64,000 bases of DNA. It comes from Rhabditoides inermis (lineage: Eukaryota; Nematoda; Chromadorea; Rhabditida; Rhabditidae). The stretch lies in NCBI GenBank assembly GCA_963966185.1, contig CAWZYM010000318.1, positions 580,001 to 644,000 of the forward strand, given 5' to 3'. The translations under genes and the position numbers were made by a program. Of this stretch, positions 13,381 through 26,414 are shown piece after piece (within the stretch, counting starts at the first letter, position 1; each line of letters opens with the position of its first letter). Below the pieces are notes generated by a model that searched no databases, was not told where the DNA came from, and saw only the letters and a list, made by a program, of their open reading frames with translations.

Positions 13381-14692
13381 TGGCCAGAGTGGATTCTGAC
13401 CCCTCAGAAAAGCTATTATTACCCCTCAGAATGACTCAAAGAATAGGTGTGAGAATGGGCTCAGAATGCGATTTCGCCCTCAGAATAGCCCTCAGAATGG
13501 CTTTGAGAGGAATTGTGCTGCGAATATGATCTGGGTCTCGGAACGAACTCCCTTATTAACAAATGTCTGACTGCTGGCAACTGGCCCTGCCCGACTTGGG
13601 GCGGGAAAACAGCTGATCTCATGATGACAATGAAAATTGCTTGAATTTTGTTATTTTTTCATCGTTTCTCGAGATTCTTTTTGTTTTCTTGTTTTAAGTA
13701 GCACAATAATGTACACTATATGTTGTTTGAATAACGTTTCATTGCGATTCTTGCCATATTTCGCATGTTTCGAAGATGCTCGGATTCTGTGTCATTTTGT
13801 GCTGATTTCACTGAAGAAAGCAAAAACAAGTTTCATCGAGCCGTCTCGCTGTCATGTCTGTTTCAATACGTTTCATGTCTATTTTGTACTACCTCATTTC
13901 ACTTTTTCAGGAGCAATCGATAATCGATCTATTGGATGGGAATAACCAAAAACAAGAGGAAACAAGATAATCAAGAACGACGACAACCATCACATCATAA
14001 ATGTATGAATTACCGCAGTTCTCAGACTGGTCATTTGCATACTAATAAATTTATCAAACAATTCGAGATGGTTCATATTCATATTTTGTTGTTGTCTTGG
14101 TGTCTTGGATCCATCCATCGATTCAACTAAGAGTGGTCCTTCGAATATCGATCGATTATCGATTGCTCCTGAAAAAGTGAAATGAGGTAGTACAAAATAG
14201 ACATGAAACGTATTGAAACAGACATGACAGCGAGACGGCTCGATGAAACTTGTTTTTGCTTTCTTCAGTGAAATCAGCACAAAATGACACAGAATCCGAG
14301 CATCTTCGAAACATGCGAAATATGGCAAGAATCGCAATGAAACGTTATTCAAACAACATATAGTGTACATTATTGTGCTACTTAAAACAAGAAAACAAAA
14401 AGAATCTCGAGAAACGATGAAAAAATAACAAAATTCAAGCAATTTTCATTGTCATCATGAGATCAGCTGTTTTCCCGCCCCAAGTCGGGCAGGGCCAGTT
14501 GCCAGCAGTCAGACATTTGTTAATAAGGGAGTTCGTTCCGAGACCCAGATCATATTCGCAGCACAATTCCTCTCAAAGCCATTCTGAGGGCTATTCTGAG
14601 GGCGAAATCGCATTCTGAGCCCATTCTCACACCTATTCTTTGAGTCATTCTGAGGGGTAAAAATGCATTCTGAGGGGTGATAATAGCTAAAA
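13381..14692. mobile_element. 1.3-kb fold-back element inserted in the satellite
   Basis: Two inverted arms of about 520-540 bp (13411-13929 and 14150-14688) flank a spacer of about 220 bp. The arms are close to identical apart from small indels near the outer end, where CCCCTCAGAATG-type motifs repeat. The satellite is interrupted within a unit: the bases after ATTAAAAAG resume as AAAAGACGACG on the far side, suggesting a 4-5 bp duplication. The arm contains an open frame seen in both orientations but no transposase motif. It is best described as a non-autonomous palindromic transposon. Confidence 0.85.
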
Positions 14693-17600
14693 GACGACGT
14701 AAACGTGACATAGGAGCGGTATTTCTCTGGATGGGCGGAGTCTTTGTGGGCGTGGCTTTGTAGCAGTTGTTCTCTATCATCGTACATATCATAACCATGC
14801 ACCACCACTCTACAGTAACCTCGTCTACATACCGTACTGGTTTCTACTGGCTCTTAGTCTCCAGCATTCGCAACGAGTTTCCGCTGTTCATGTGTTGAAT
14901 AGAAAGGACAGTTCCCATAAAAAGAGAGACGATGTAAACGTGACCAAGCAGCGGTATTTCTCTGGATGGGCGGAAACTATGTGGGCGTGGCCTAAGAGCA
15001 ATTGTTCTCTATCATCGTACATACCATAACTATGCACCACCACTCTACAGTAACCTCTTCTACATACCGTACTGGTTTGTACTGGCTCTTAGTCTCCGGC
15101 ATTCGCAACGAGTTTCCGCTGTTCATGTGTGGAATAGAAAAGGACAAATCTCATAAAAAGAGAGACGATGTAAACGTGACATAGAAGCGGCATTTCTCTG
15201 GATGGGCGGAAACTATGTGGGCGTGGCCTAGGAGCAATTGTTCTCTATCATCGTACATACCATAACCATGCACCACCACTCTACAGTAACCTCTTCTACA
15301 GACCGTACTGGTTTGTACTGGCTCTTAGTCTCCGGCATTCGCAACGAGTTTCCGCTGTTCATGTGTGGAATAGAAAAGGACAAATCCCATAAAAAGAGAG
15401 ACGATGTAAACGTGACATAGAAGCGGTATTTCTCTGGATGGGCAGAGACTATGTGGGCGTGGCCTAGAAGCAGTTGTTCTCTATCATCGTACATACCATA
15501 ACCATGCACCACCACTCTACAGTATCCTCTTCTATCGTACTGGTTTCTACTGGCTCTTAGTCTCCGGCATTCGCAACGAGTTTTTGCTGTTCATGTGTTA
15601 AATAGAAAGGACAGTTCCCATAAAAAGAGAGACGATGTAAACGTGACATAGGAGCGGTATTTCTCTGGATGGGCGGAGACTATGTGGGCGTGGCCTAGGA
15701 GCAGTTGTTCTCTATCACCGTATATACTATAACCATGCACCACCACTCTACAGTATTCTCTTCTACCGTACTGGTTTGTACTGGCTCTTAGTCTCCGGCA
15801 TTCGCAACGAGTTTCCGCTGTTCATGTGTTGAATAGAAAGGACAGTTCCCATAAAAAGAGACACGATGTAAACGTGACATAGGAGCGGTATTTCTCTGGA
15901 TGGGCGGAGACTATGTGGGCGTGGCCTAGGAGCAGTTGTTCTCTGTCATCGTACATACCATAACCATGCACCACCACTCTACAGTAACCTCTTCTACAGA
16001 CCGTACTTGTTTGTACTGGCTCTCAGTCTCCGGCATTCGCAACGAGTTTCCGCTGTTCATGTGTTGAATAGAAAGGACAGTTCCCATTAAAAAGACGATG
16101 TAAACGTGACCAAGCAGCGGTATTTCTCTGGATGGGCGGAAACTATGTGGGCGTGGCCTAAGAGCAATTGTTCTCTATCATCGTACATACCATAACTATG
16201 CACCACCACTCTACAGTAACCTCTTCTACATACCGTACTGGTTTGTACTGGCTCTTAGTCTCCGGCATTCGCAACGAGTTTCCGCTGTTCATGTGTGGAA
16301 TAGAAAAGGACAAATCTCATAAAAAGAGAGACGATGTAAACGTGACATAGAAGCGGTATTTCTCTGGATGGGCGGAAACTATGTGGGCGTGGCCTAGGAG
16401 CAATTGTTCTCTATCATCGTACATACCATAACCATGCACCACCACTCTACAGTAACCTCTTCTACAGACCGTACTGGTTTGTACTGGCTCTTAGTCTCCG
16501 GCATTCGCAACGAGTTTCCGCTGTTCATGTGTGGAATAGAAAAGGACAAATCCCATAAAAAGAGAGACGATGTAAACGTGACATAGAAGCGGTATTTCTC
16601 TGGATGGGCGGAGACTATGTGGGCGTGGCCTAGAAGCAGTTGTTCTCTATCATCGTACATACCGTAACCATGCACCACCACTCTACAGTATCCTCTTCTA
16701 TCGTACTGGTTTCTACTGGCTCTTAGTCTCCGGCATTCGCAACGAGTTTTTGCTGTTCATGTGTTAAATAGAAAGGACAGTTCCCATAAAAAGAGAGACG
16801 ATGTAAACGTGACATAGGAGCGGTATTTCTCTGGATGGGCGGAGACTATGTGGGCGTGGCCTAGGAGCAGTTGTTCTCTATCACCGTATATACTATAACC
16901 ATGCACCACCACTCTACAGTATTCTCTTCTACCGTACTGGTTTGTACTGGCTCTTAGTCTCCGGCATTCGCAACGAGTTTCCGCTGTTCATGTGTTGAAT
17001 AGAAAGGACAGTTCCCATAAAAAGAGACACGATGTAAACGTGACATAGGAGCGGTATTTCTCTGGATGGGCGGAGACTATGTGGGCGTGGCCTAGGAGCA
17101 GTTGTTCTCTGTCATCGTACATACCATAACCATGCACCACCACTCTACAGTAACCTCTTCTACAGACCGTACTTGTTTGTACTGGCTCTTAGTCTCCGGC
17201 ATTCGCAACGAGTTTCCGCTGTTCATGTGTTGAATAGAAAGGACAGTTCCCATTAAAAAGACGATGTAAACGTGACATAGGAGTGGTATTTCTCTGGATG
17301 GGCGGAGTCTTTGTGGGCGTGGCTTTGTAGCAGTTGTTCTCTATCATCGTACATATCATAACCATGCACCACCACTCTACAGTAACCTCGTCTACATACC
17401 GTACTGGTTTCTACTGGCTCTTAGTCTCCAGCATTCGCAACGAGTTTCCGCTGTTCATGTGTTGAATAGAAAGGACAGTTCCCATAAAAAGAGAGACGAT
17501 GTAAACGTGACCAAGCAGCGGTATTTCTCTGGATGGGCGGAAACTATGTGGGCGTGGCCTAAGAGCAATTGTTCTCTATCATCGTACATACCATAACTAT

Positions 17601-20600
17601 GCACCACCACTCTACAGTAACCTCTTCTACATACCGTACTGGTTTGTACTGGCTCTTAGTCTCCGGCATTCGCAACGAGTTTCCGCTGTTCATGTGTGGA
17701 ATAGAAAAGGACAAATCTCATAAAAAGAGAGACGATGTAAACGTGACATAGGAGCGGTATTTCTCTGGATGGGCGGAGACTATGTGGGCGTGGCCTAGGA
17801 GCAGTTGTTCTCTGTCATCGTACATACCATAACCATGCACCACCACTCTACAGTAACCTCTTCTACAGACCGTACTTGTTTGTACTGGCTCTTAGTCTCC
17901 GGCATTCGCAACGAGTTTCCGCTGTTCATGTGTTGAATAGAAAGGACAGTTCCCATTAAAAAGACGATGTAAACGTGACATAGGAGTGGTATTTCTCTGG
18001 ATGGGCGGAGTCTTTGTGGGCGTGGCTTTGTAGCAGTTGTTCTCTATCATCGTACATATCATAACCATGCACCACCACTCTACAGTAACCTCGTCTACAT
18101 ACCGTACTGGTTTCTACTGGCTCTTAGTCTCCAGCATTCGCAACGAGTTTCCGCTGTTCATGTGTTGAATAGAAAGGACAGTTCCCATAAAAAGAGAGAC
18201 GATGTAAACGTGACCAAGCAGCGGTATTTCTCTGGATGGGCGGAAACTATGTGGGCGTGGCCTAAGAGCAATTGTTCTCTATCATCGTACATACCATAAC
18301 TATGCACCACCACTCTACAGTAACCTCTTCTACATACCGTACTGGTTTGTACTGTCTCTTAGTCTCCGGCATTCGCAACGAGTTTCCGCTGTTCATGTGT
18401 GGAATAGAAAAGGACAAATCTCATAAAAAGAGAGACGATGTAAACGTGACATAGAAGCGGTATTTCTCTGGATGGGCGGAAACTATGTGGGCGTGGCCTA
18501 GGAGCAATTGTTCTCTATCATCGTACATACCATAACCATGCACCACCACTCTACAGTAACCTCTTCTACAGACCGTACTGGTTTGTACTGGCTCTTAGTC
18601 TCCGGCATTCGCAACGAGTTTCCGCTGTTCATGTGTGGAATAGAAAAGGACAAATCCCATAAAAAAAAGAGACGATGTAAACGTGACATAGAAGCGGTAT
18701 TTCTCTGGATGGGCGGAGACTATGTGGGCGTGGCCTAGAAGCAGTTGTTCTCTATCATCGTACATACCATAACCATGCACCACCACTCTACAGTATCCTC
18801 TTCTATCGTACTGGTTTCTACTGGCTCTTAGTCTCCGGCATTCGCAACGAGTTTTTGCTGTTCATGTGTTAAATAGAAAGGACAGTTCCCATAAAAAGAG
18901 AGACGATGTAAACGTGACATAGGAGCGGTATTTCTCTGGATGGGCGGAGACTATGTGGGCGTGGCCTAGGAGCAGTTGTTCTCTATCACCGTATATACTA
19001 TAACCATGCACCACCACTCTACAGTATTCTCTTCTACCGTACTGGTTTGTACTGGCTCTTATTCTCCGGCATTCGCAACGAGTTTCCGCTGTTCATGTGT
19101 TGAATAGAAAGGACAGTTCCCATAAAAAGAGACACGATGTAAACGTGACATAGGAGCGGTATTTCTCTGGATGGGCGGAGACTATGTGGGCGTGGCCTAG
19201 GAGCAGTTGTTCTCTGTCATCGTACATACCATAACCATGCACCACCACTCTACAGTAACCTCTTCTACAGACCGTACTGGTTTGTACTGGCTCTTAGTCT
19301 CCGGCATTCGCAACGAGTTTCCGCTGTTCATGTGTTGAATAGAAAGGACAGTTCCCATTAAAAAGACGATGTAAACGTGACATAGGAGTGGTATTTCTCT
19401 GGATGGGCGGAGTCTTTGTGGGCGTGGCTTTGTAGCAGTTGTTCTCTATCATCGTACATATCATAACCATGCACCACCACTCTACAGTAACCTCGTCTAC
19501 ATACCGTACTGGTTTCTACTGGCTCTTAGTCTCCAGCATTCGCAACGAGTTTCCGCTGTTCATGTGTTGAATAGAAAGGACAGTTCCCATAAAAAGAGAG
19601 ACGATGTAAACGTGACCAAGCAGCGGTATTTCTCTGGATGGGCGGAAACTATGTGGGCGTGGCCTAAGAGCAATTGTTCTCTATCATCGTACATACCATA
19701 ACTATGCACCACCACTCTACAGTAACCTCTTCTACATACCGTACTGGTTTGTACTGGCTCTTAGTCTCCGGCATTCGCAACGAGTTTCCGCTGTTCATGT
19801 GTGGAATAGAAAAGGACAAATCTCATAAAAAGAGAGACGATGTAAACGTGACATAGAAGCGGCATTTCTCTGGATGGGCGGAAACTATGTGGGCGTGGCC
19901 TAGGAGCAATTGTTCTCTATCATCGTACATACCATAACCATGCACCACCACTCTACAGTAACCTCTTCTACAGACCGTACTGGTTTGTACTGGCTCTTAG
20001 TCTCCGGCATTCGCAACGAGTTTCCGCTGTTCATGTGTGGAATAGAAAAGGACAAATCCCATAAAAAGAGAGACGATGTAAACGTGACATAGAAGCGGTA
20101 TTTCTCTGGATGGGCAGAGACTATGTGGGCGTGGCCTAGAAGCAGTTGTTCTCTATCATCGTACATACCATAACCATGCACCACCACTCTACAGTATCCT
20201 CTTCTATCGTACTGGTTTCTACTGGCTCTTAGTCTCCGGCATTCGCAACGAGTTTTTGCTGTTCATGTGTTAAATAGAAAGGACAGTTCCCATAAAAAGA
20301 GAGACGATGTAAACGTGACATAGGAGCGGTATTTCTCTGGATGGGCGGAGACTATGTGGGCGTGGCCTAGGAGCAGTTGTTCTCTATCACCGTATATACT
20401 ATAACCATGCACCACCACTCTACAGTATTCTCTTCTACCGTACTGGTTTGTACTGGCTCTTATTCTCCGGCATTCGCAACGAGTTTCCGCTGTTCATGTG
20501 TTGAATAGAAAGGACAGTTCCCATAAAAAGAGACACGATGTAAACGTGACATAGGAGCGGTATTTCTCTGGATGGGCGGAGACTATGTGGGCGTGGCCTA

Positions 20601-20870
20601 GGAGCAGTTGTTCTCTGTCATCGTACATACCATAACCATGCACCACCACTCTACAGTAACCTCTTCTACAGACCGTACTGGTTTGTACTGGCTCTTAGTC
20701 TCCGGCATTCGCAACGAGTTTCCGCTGTTCATGTGTTGAATAGAAAGGACAGTTCCCATTAAAAAGACGATTTAAACGTGACATAGGAGCGGTCTTTCTC
20801 TGGATGGGCGGAGTCTTTGTGGGCGTGGCTTTGTAGCAGTTGTTCTCTCCTATAATAAGAGAGAAGAGGT
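14693..20870. repeat. 235-bp satellite array, right part
   Basis: Continuation of the same satellite with the same unit variants. The variant with GTGACCAAGCAGCGG recurs near 14940, 16110, 17510, 18210 and 19615, which gives block lengths of about 1166, 1401, 703 and 1402 bp, all near multiples of 235. The last unit decays at about 20840-20890. Confidence 0.97.
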
Positions 20871-21338
20871 ACACGTGACATAGGTGCTGTATTTTTCTGC
20901 GTACTGGATATCCCCGCGCGCTAGAATGCTTAAAAACGACTTTTCCCGGATGAAGCACTTTTCCTCATTTTGAAGTGATTTCCACTGTTTCATTGCATTC
21001 ACATCTCTATTCGATAGAGTTATAGAAAGTTGTATTGAGTTTGATTGCATTTGAAGCGAGATACAGAGAGTCCGCATTCGAGTGCGGATTGAGATTGGTG
21101 TCGGTCGTTGGCACATGTCTACATTGAAAACATGTCAGTCCTTTTGCTCAACTGAGACAACGGTACAAACCAACTACTTTTACTTGGAAGTACTTTTGAA
21201 AAATAAAATATGTCTGCCATGGTTAATGCGCCGACTCCTTCGGTATGCTTGGTTTTCTCACGATTTGGAATGAGATCGGGTAGACGGTGCATCAGTTTTT
21301 TTATACAGTAACGAATCGAATGATGATATGGTGTTGAG
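20871..21338. other. Gap between satellite and peptidase gene
   Basis: No exon recognised. A small hairpin, TCCGCATTCGAGTGCGGA, lies near 21071-21088. The N-terminal exons of the gene starting at 21339 are missing; they could be here unrecognised or on the far side of the satellite. Confidence 0.4.
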
Positions 21339-21966
21339 ATCTACGACGAGACGGGGCTGATGACGGGCGACGCGGTGTCGGCCGTGCTGGAGCGACTGCG
21401 GCTGCTCTGCCCCGACCCCGTCGACATCAACTCCGTCGAGAGGTTCAAGGTGCGATCACGCGTTTCACTGCGGCCAGCTGTCCACGACATGGCTTGTTCA
21501 ACTTTTCACTAGTTTCACATTCTCCGGGGATTATACATTCGTTTGCGTGAAGATAAAACTTGTCAATAGCGTGCCTGATTAATGAATGTATCCGGGCATT
21601 AATCGTTATGCCATAGTTTTTGCTTTAATGTATGCCTTACATAATAGATTAAAAAAAACACCTACTAAATGAAAAGTTCTGAAAATTTGTTCACAATGAG
21701 TTATTACCGAAAATACAGGTTTAGTCCATATTGGAGTAAGGCTACGCAGTTCCACATTTTGATGTCTTTTGAAATAACAAAGATATTGACATTTAAAAGA
21801 CGTGGGACTTCATGGCGGGACCAATTTTCATTGCCCGTAGTCATCCTCTAGTAAGCTCATAGAAGTTCTGTTTCAGCTGAGGCAGGCTCAGGCGACCGGA
21901 GAGCTGAACATGTATCAAGTGGCTCACTGCAACACCGCTCACTTTGTGGCGCTCGGGTGGGCCGCC

Positions 21967-22038
<72 letters not shown>

Positions 22039-25000
22039 ATGCTCTTTTCAGCTACCGTATCTCCAGCGACAGTGTGGTGCTGTGTGATAGCAGCTTGGCG
22101 CGAACGCAGCCCGTGACCGAATGGGTGAGTGATGTCTTTTGAAAGGTGCGGTCGGTCTCTTCGCAAGTAATACCGATATGTGTCGATGAGACCGACCGCA
22201 ACTATAGAGTGTGTGTGTGTATTTGTGTATGTGTATGTGTGTTACAGCTAGCCGAGGATCTGCTTCGGCAGATTAGGTGCGCGTTTAGCCACCTCTACGA
22301 GGACGGCGTCATCTCATTGGATGTGGTGGACGTTGAGCAGCAGGTGGGCAGCGCTTCTTTTTGTTGCGCCTGTTTTCCCATCCCCTTATTTCCTAACTCG
22401 TTTTGTGCAGGCGCCCGGAGAGCTGACGTGTGGGCGGAGGGCGATTGGCGCTTGTCTCGCGATGCTCCGCAACGAGGACCCGGCCGCGTGAGTTGGCGTC
22501 TCTCCACCCCCCCCCCCCCCCCCTCTTAATGTTTCTCTCTTTCTCTCCCTCCCCTCTCTCTCCCTCCTCCTTTCCCCCCTTTCTCTCTATCTACTCTCTC
22601 TATCCCCTCTCTCTCCCCCCCCCCCCTCTCTCTCTCTCTCTCGCTATTTTCTTTCTCCGTCCCTTCTTTTCCTCCCTCTCTCTTCCCTCCTCTCTCTTTC
22701 CCTCTCCCTCTTTTCTTCTTTCTCCGTCCTCTCTCTCCTCCCCTCTCTCCATCCCCATCCCCCCTCGCTCAATATGACGTCATTGTTTTCAGGATCGAGT
22801 GGGATCTGGACTCGCTGCAGGAGGTGGTGGAGCGCGCTCTGGACGGCCGCAGCGACTGGAGCTTCTTCCAGAACGTCGCCATCGGATCGCGAGTTTACCT
22901 TCTACTTTTCGTCTTGTGTACCTTTCAAGCTGTTATTCAGTTGACCTTTTTTTTCTAGAATGCTCTATAGCCAATGGGCGTCCAAAAGGAGAACATTCAA
23001 AAAGTGGTCAACTGAATAACAACTTCTAACTCTAATAAGAGCTATACTTGTCTGTTAGCGGGGCTGTGTGGGCGTGCCTTTTGGTTTCGTTTTCTGTTTC
23101 TCGAAGGAGAGAGAGTGATTGTCCTCTATCCAATCGCAGAAGACTCCCTGAGCCACCTCTCCTTCTCTCCTTTGTCCACTGTTGCCGTTGCAGTGCGCGG
23201 CCTCGTCATGACCCTGTCGTGCGTCTCCTACTCCGCCCGTACTCCAACGCAGTCGGATTGAAAGTGTACCGGTGAGTGGGTTGCCAATCGAGGAGTGTAG
23301 TTTGCGCAAGAGCTATAGTGTTCCGTTCCCAGCACAGTGCTATAACCGTCTGCCTCTCTTACCTGTATCCGGTATGGCATCTGGAAAATGGGATAATGAA
23401 ATACAGTGATTTAGTAGAGTATGGAAGTAATGTTATATTAATTGTTTACAGTGTATATTGAATGATTATCGATCGTTTTCAGTGACGGCGAGGCGAGCGG
23501 CGGCGAGGCGATCGGTGGCGAGAAGGGCGCGCTCGAGCAGGTGAGACGCCCAGTAAATACACACATCTACTCGTCAACACTCAAGATTCCGTATTTTTCT
23601 TCAAACCGCAACCGATTTGCGATTTTCAAGTTTCGTTATCAAATCTTGTTGTCAATGGAATGTCCACCGCAAACCTTGTCACGTATCAATAGCTCACTAT
23701 CGGTCGTCGTGCTAGATCATTGGCGGAAGGGGAACGAATCGCAGTTGAGAACTGGTGAACTGGTCATTTGCGGGTGGGGAGGGGCCGCAACATCCTGTGA
23801 GAGCGCTCATTCTGAACACACCGTAATTTGGCTCCGTATCCAGGATCGTGTATGTTAGAATCACGTCATTGTTGGAGACAGGTTTTTATAGAGGCACAAA
23901 CCCTAAAGTTCTCACCATTTCTCCAGTTCAAAAATCCCCGCACCATTCGCGCGCCAGCATCGCAATTAGGAAAGAAGCGATCAGTGATCGATGATCTGGC
24001 CATCAGACATGATGCAATGTGAACTGCACCACTGAACTTCTCATCTTCCATTACTTATGATAATGTTGTTTCAACATTTTGTTTTATTATTATTACAACA
24101 TTTTCACACATGTGTCTTGTTTTGAGAACCCGGAGTGAGCGGTCCCACTGAGTGTCCCCGGAGTGACCGGGGACACTCAGTGGGACCGCAGAAAAGCATT
24201 CCGCAGATCGATGCGGAATGCTTTTCTCATTATGCATACAAAATTTCATGAGAAAACAGTTCGATATGATCGAATACGGGGCGCGGGCCCACTCGGGCCC
24301 ACACCGGGGGCAGCCGGGACCAATCTTTTGCTATTCCATGTGGCGAGTAGTGTAAGGAAATGGAAATGTTGGTATCTATCAATCAATCAACCTGCAATGA
24401 ACGCACCTCGGCTAGGCCTGGTCAGGTTGTCGCCGCTGCGCAAAGCTTGTTGATATGGTGGAGCGTGTTTGAGGCGATCGAGCTGCTGACGACTCTGGCG
24501 AGGAGGGGACAGGCCGCGGCGGCGGCGGCGGCGGCGAGGCGGGGGCCTGGACGGCCTCGCAAGACGGCGAGCGACGAGAGCGAGGAGGACGGAGAGAACA
24601 TGGTGGGCGAGGGGAGGGGAGAGAGGGGGAGGGAGGGAGAGGGAGGGAGAGAGAGGGAGGGAGAGGGACGGAGAAAGATATGGAAAGGAAGATATAGAGG
24701 GAGGGGAGGAGAGAAAAAGGAGTAGGAGAGAGAGAAAAGAGGAAGAGAGATGATGGGGAGAGAGGCAGAGGAGGGGGAGAGAGAGAGAGAGAAAGGGGGA
24801 GGGAGGGAGAGAGAGATAAAGAGAGGAAGGAGGAAGGAAGAGAAGAGGGAGAGAGATAATGGGGAGAGAGGGTGGATGAAGAGATAGGAGGGGGAAGGAG
24901 AGAGAAAGAGAGCGGGACGGAGAAAGATGAGAGAAAAAGATAAAAGAGGAAGAGAGAAGAGAGGGAGCGAGATGATGTAGAGAGAGGAGGGGGAGGGAGA

Positions 25001-25830
25001 GAGAAATGGAAAGGGAGATATAGAGAGAAGGAGAGAGAAAAGAGAAAGAGAGGAGGGAGAGAGACAGGGAGGAGGGAGAGAGACAGAGAGGAGAGGGAGG
25101 GAGAGATAGAGAGAGGGAGGAGGGAGAAAGATAAGAGGAAAAGAGTAGAGGGGAAGAGAGATGATGGGGAAAGAGGAAGAAAAAGATGGGGGAAGAGAAA
25201 GAGTAGAAGAAGAGCGAGAGGATAGAGAGAGGGGAGAAGCAAGGGTAAAGGAGTTTGGCAAATGAGGGAGAGCGACTGCGAAGAAGTTATGGCCAATGTT
25301 TCAGTCGGGTAGCGGTGTTGTCATCAAGCAGAAATTCTTGACGTTCGGTCCGCGCCAGAAGAGACCCGTGAAGACTGGCGGGAAGGTGCGCAAGGAGTAC
25401 TTGTGTCAGATGTGCAACGGGGTGCGTTTGCCATTATCACGCAGTATCGTTTAGCACTGGTTTTGCGGCGGATCACTACTATGTTTATTTGTTTGCAGCG
25501 TGAAGTGACGGAGCGAAGGAAGCACGCGTGGGGGCACGTCTCCAAGAAGAGGTTCGCCTGTAACCAGAGAAAGCGGGGCTTCCCGGCACTGCCCTGCCCC
25601 TTCACGACGATTCGTGAGTAGGGGGCGGAGTCTGGAGGGGAGGAGCCTGTGGGATAAGCAGTGTCTTGCTTGCAGAGCCGGGCGTGGTGCAGAAGCATCT
25701 GCAGGGTCGCCACCGCCTGAGCGCCTCAGACGCGGCCGCCCAGGTGATCCCGGACCACAACGACGTGCCGGCGCTGCGGGCCGAGTTCGACCAAATCTTC
25801 AAGCGCTGCTTCCCTCAGAACGACGTCTGA
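21339..25830 (+). CDS. C48/Ulp1-like peptidase with AT-hook and zinc fingers
   Basis: Exons 21339-21449, 21877-21956, 22052-22124, 22248-22343, 22411-22487 and 22793-about 22890 join in frame. They carry the C48 order His (HFVALG), Asp (VVLCDSS), Gln (VEQQ) and Cys (LTCGRRAIG), as in Ulp1/SENP cysteine peptidases that cleave SUMO-like modifiers. A second in-frame series follows: about 23194-23277 and 23484-23540 (Gly/Glu-rich), 24474-24602 (Ala run, then AT-hook RRGPGRPRKTA and an acidic patch), 25305-25421, 25499-25613 and 25676-25830 (stop TGA). The last three carry YLCQMCNG with HAWGH, then a second CNQ...CPF...HLQGRH cluster, both C2H2-like. The join near 22900-23194 is uncertain, so this may be two adjacent genes. 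The start is not found. The zinc-finger part has a close copy at 49.1-49.6 kb on the other strand. Confidence 0.6.
21966..22034 (+). repeat. (CT)n tract in intron
   Basis: Almost pure CT repeat running to about 15 bases before the 3' splice site at 22051; it doubles as the polypyrimidine tract. Confidence 0.95.
22508..22775 (+). repeat. Pyrimidine-rich intron
   Basis: C-runs and CT-rich sequence fill most of the intron between exons ending at 22487 and starting at 22793. Confidence 0.9.
24139..24227. repeat. Two adjacent perfect hairpins
   Basis: Arms 24139-24161 and 24167-24189 pair perfectly (23 bp, loop AGTGA). Directly after, 24190-24205 and 24212-24227 pair perfectly (16 bp, loop GATCGA). 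They lie in an intron of the peptidase gene. No T-run follows, so they do not look like terminators. Confidence 0.85.
24605..25240 (+). repeat. 630-bp purine (GA/GGA) tract in intron
   Basis: Degenerate GAGAGG repeat fills the intron after the AT-hook exon. The long Ser/Leu/Pro frames on the minus strand here are translations of this repeat. Confidence 0.95.
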
Positions 25831-26182
25831 GGTGCGTGCTGCACACTCATTGATCGTTCCTTTGGCGTTTTCTTCATCTGTTTGTGAGCATTCGATGATG
25901 TGATAACCGTTATAATGTGTTGCCTTCATAACTACTGTCTTTTTTCGTGTTTTTCTCGCCAAATATGTCTTTGTCGATTTCTCCTTGATAGTGGGTTCCC
26001 GATTGGTGACATTCTCAATAAATATCATTCAAAAATAACTTTGCTAGAAACATGTTGTTTCAAATTTTGGTCGGTTTCTCGTGCCGCATGATATTCAGTA
26101 CGAATTGGAGGACGTACACTTATCCATATGTACTCGAACTTGCGAATGTTTTTTCCCAGTTTTCGTATTTTCGACGAGTGAA
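25831..26182. other. Intergenic region, peptidase gene to kinase gene
   Basis: Only about 350 bp separate the stop at 25830 from the kinase start at 26183. An AATAAA at about 26018 is a plausible polyadenylation signal for the upstream gene. No separate gene is visible. Confidence 0.4.
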
Positions 26183-26326
26183 ATGCCAGCGCCGACAGAG
26201 GATTTGCCCATGGGAACCGTTATTAAGGACTACAAGACTACGGTATTTTCTCTTTCTCTCTCTCTCTCTCCCTCTCTCCCTCTCTCCCTCTCTCTCTCTT
26301 TCTCTTTCTCTTTCTCTCTCTCTCTT

Positions 26327-26357
<31 letters not shown>

Positions 26358-26365
26358 GCCTCTCT

Positions 26366-26414
<49 letters not shown>

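Noticed and set aside
13637..14442. 102- and 150-codon frames in the fold-back element
   Set aside because: The same sequence in the two inverted arms; no transposase motifs, composition of non-coding AT-rich DNA.
6304..20187. Recurring 60- to 95-codon frames in the satellite, both strands
   Set aside because: They cross unit borders, the unit length (about 235) is not a multiple of three, and the same frame breaks in neighbouring units. They follow from the repeat, not selection.
4800..20870. CRISPR-like repeat array
   Set aside because: Units are contiguous without unique spacers and 235 bp long in a eukaryotic genome.
24412..25296. 294- and 279-codon Ser/Leu/Pro frames on the minus strand
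   Set aside because: Translation of a GA/GGA intron repeat; all three frames are open.
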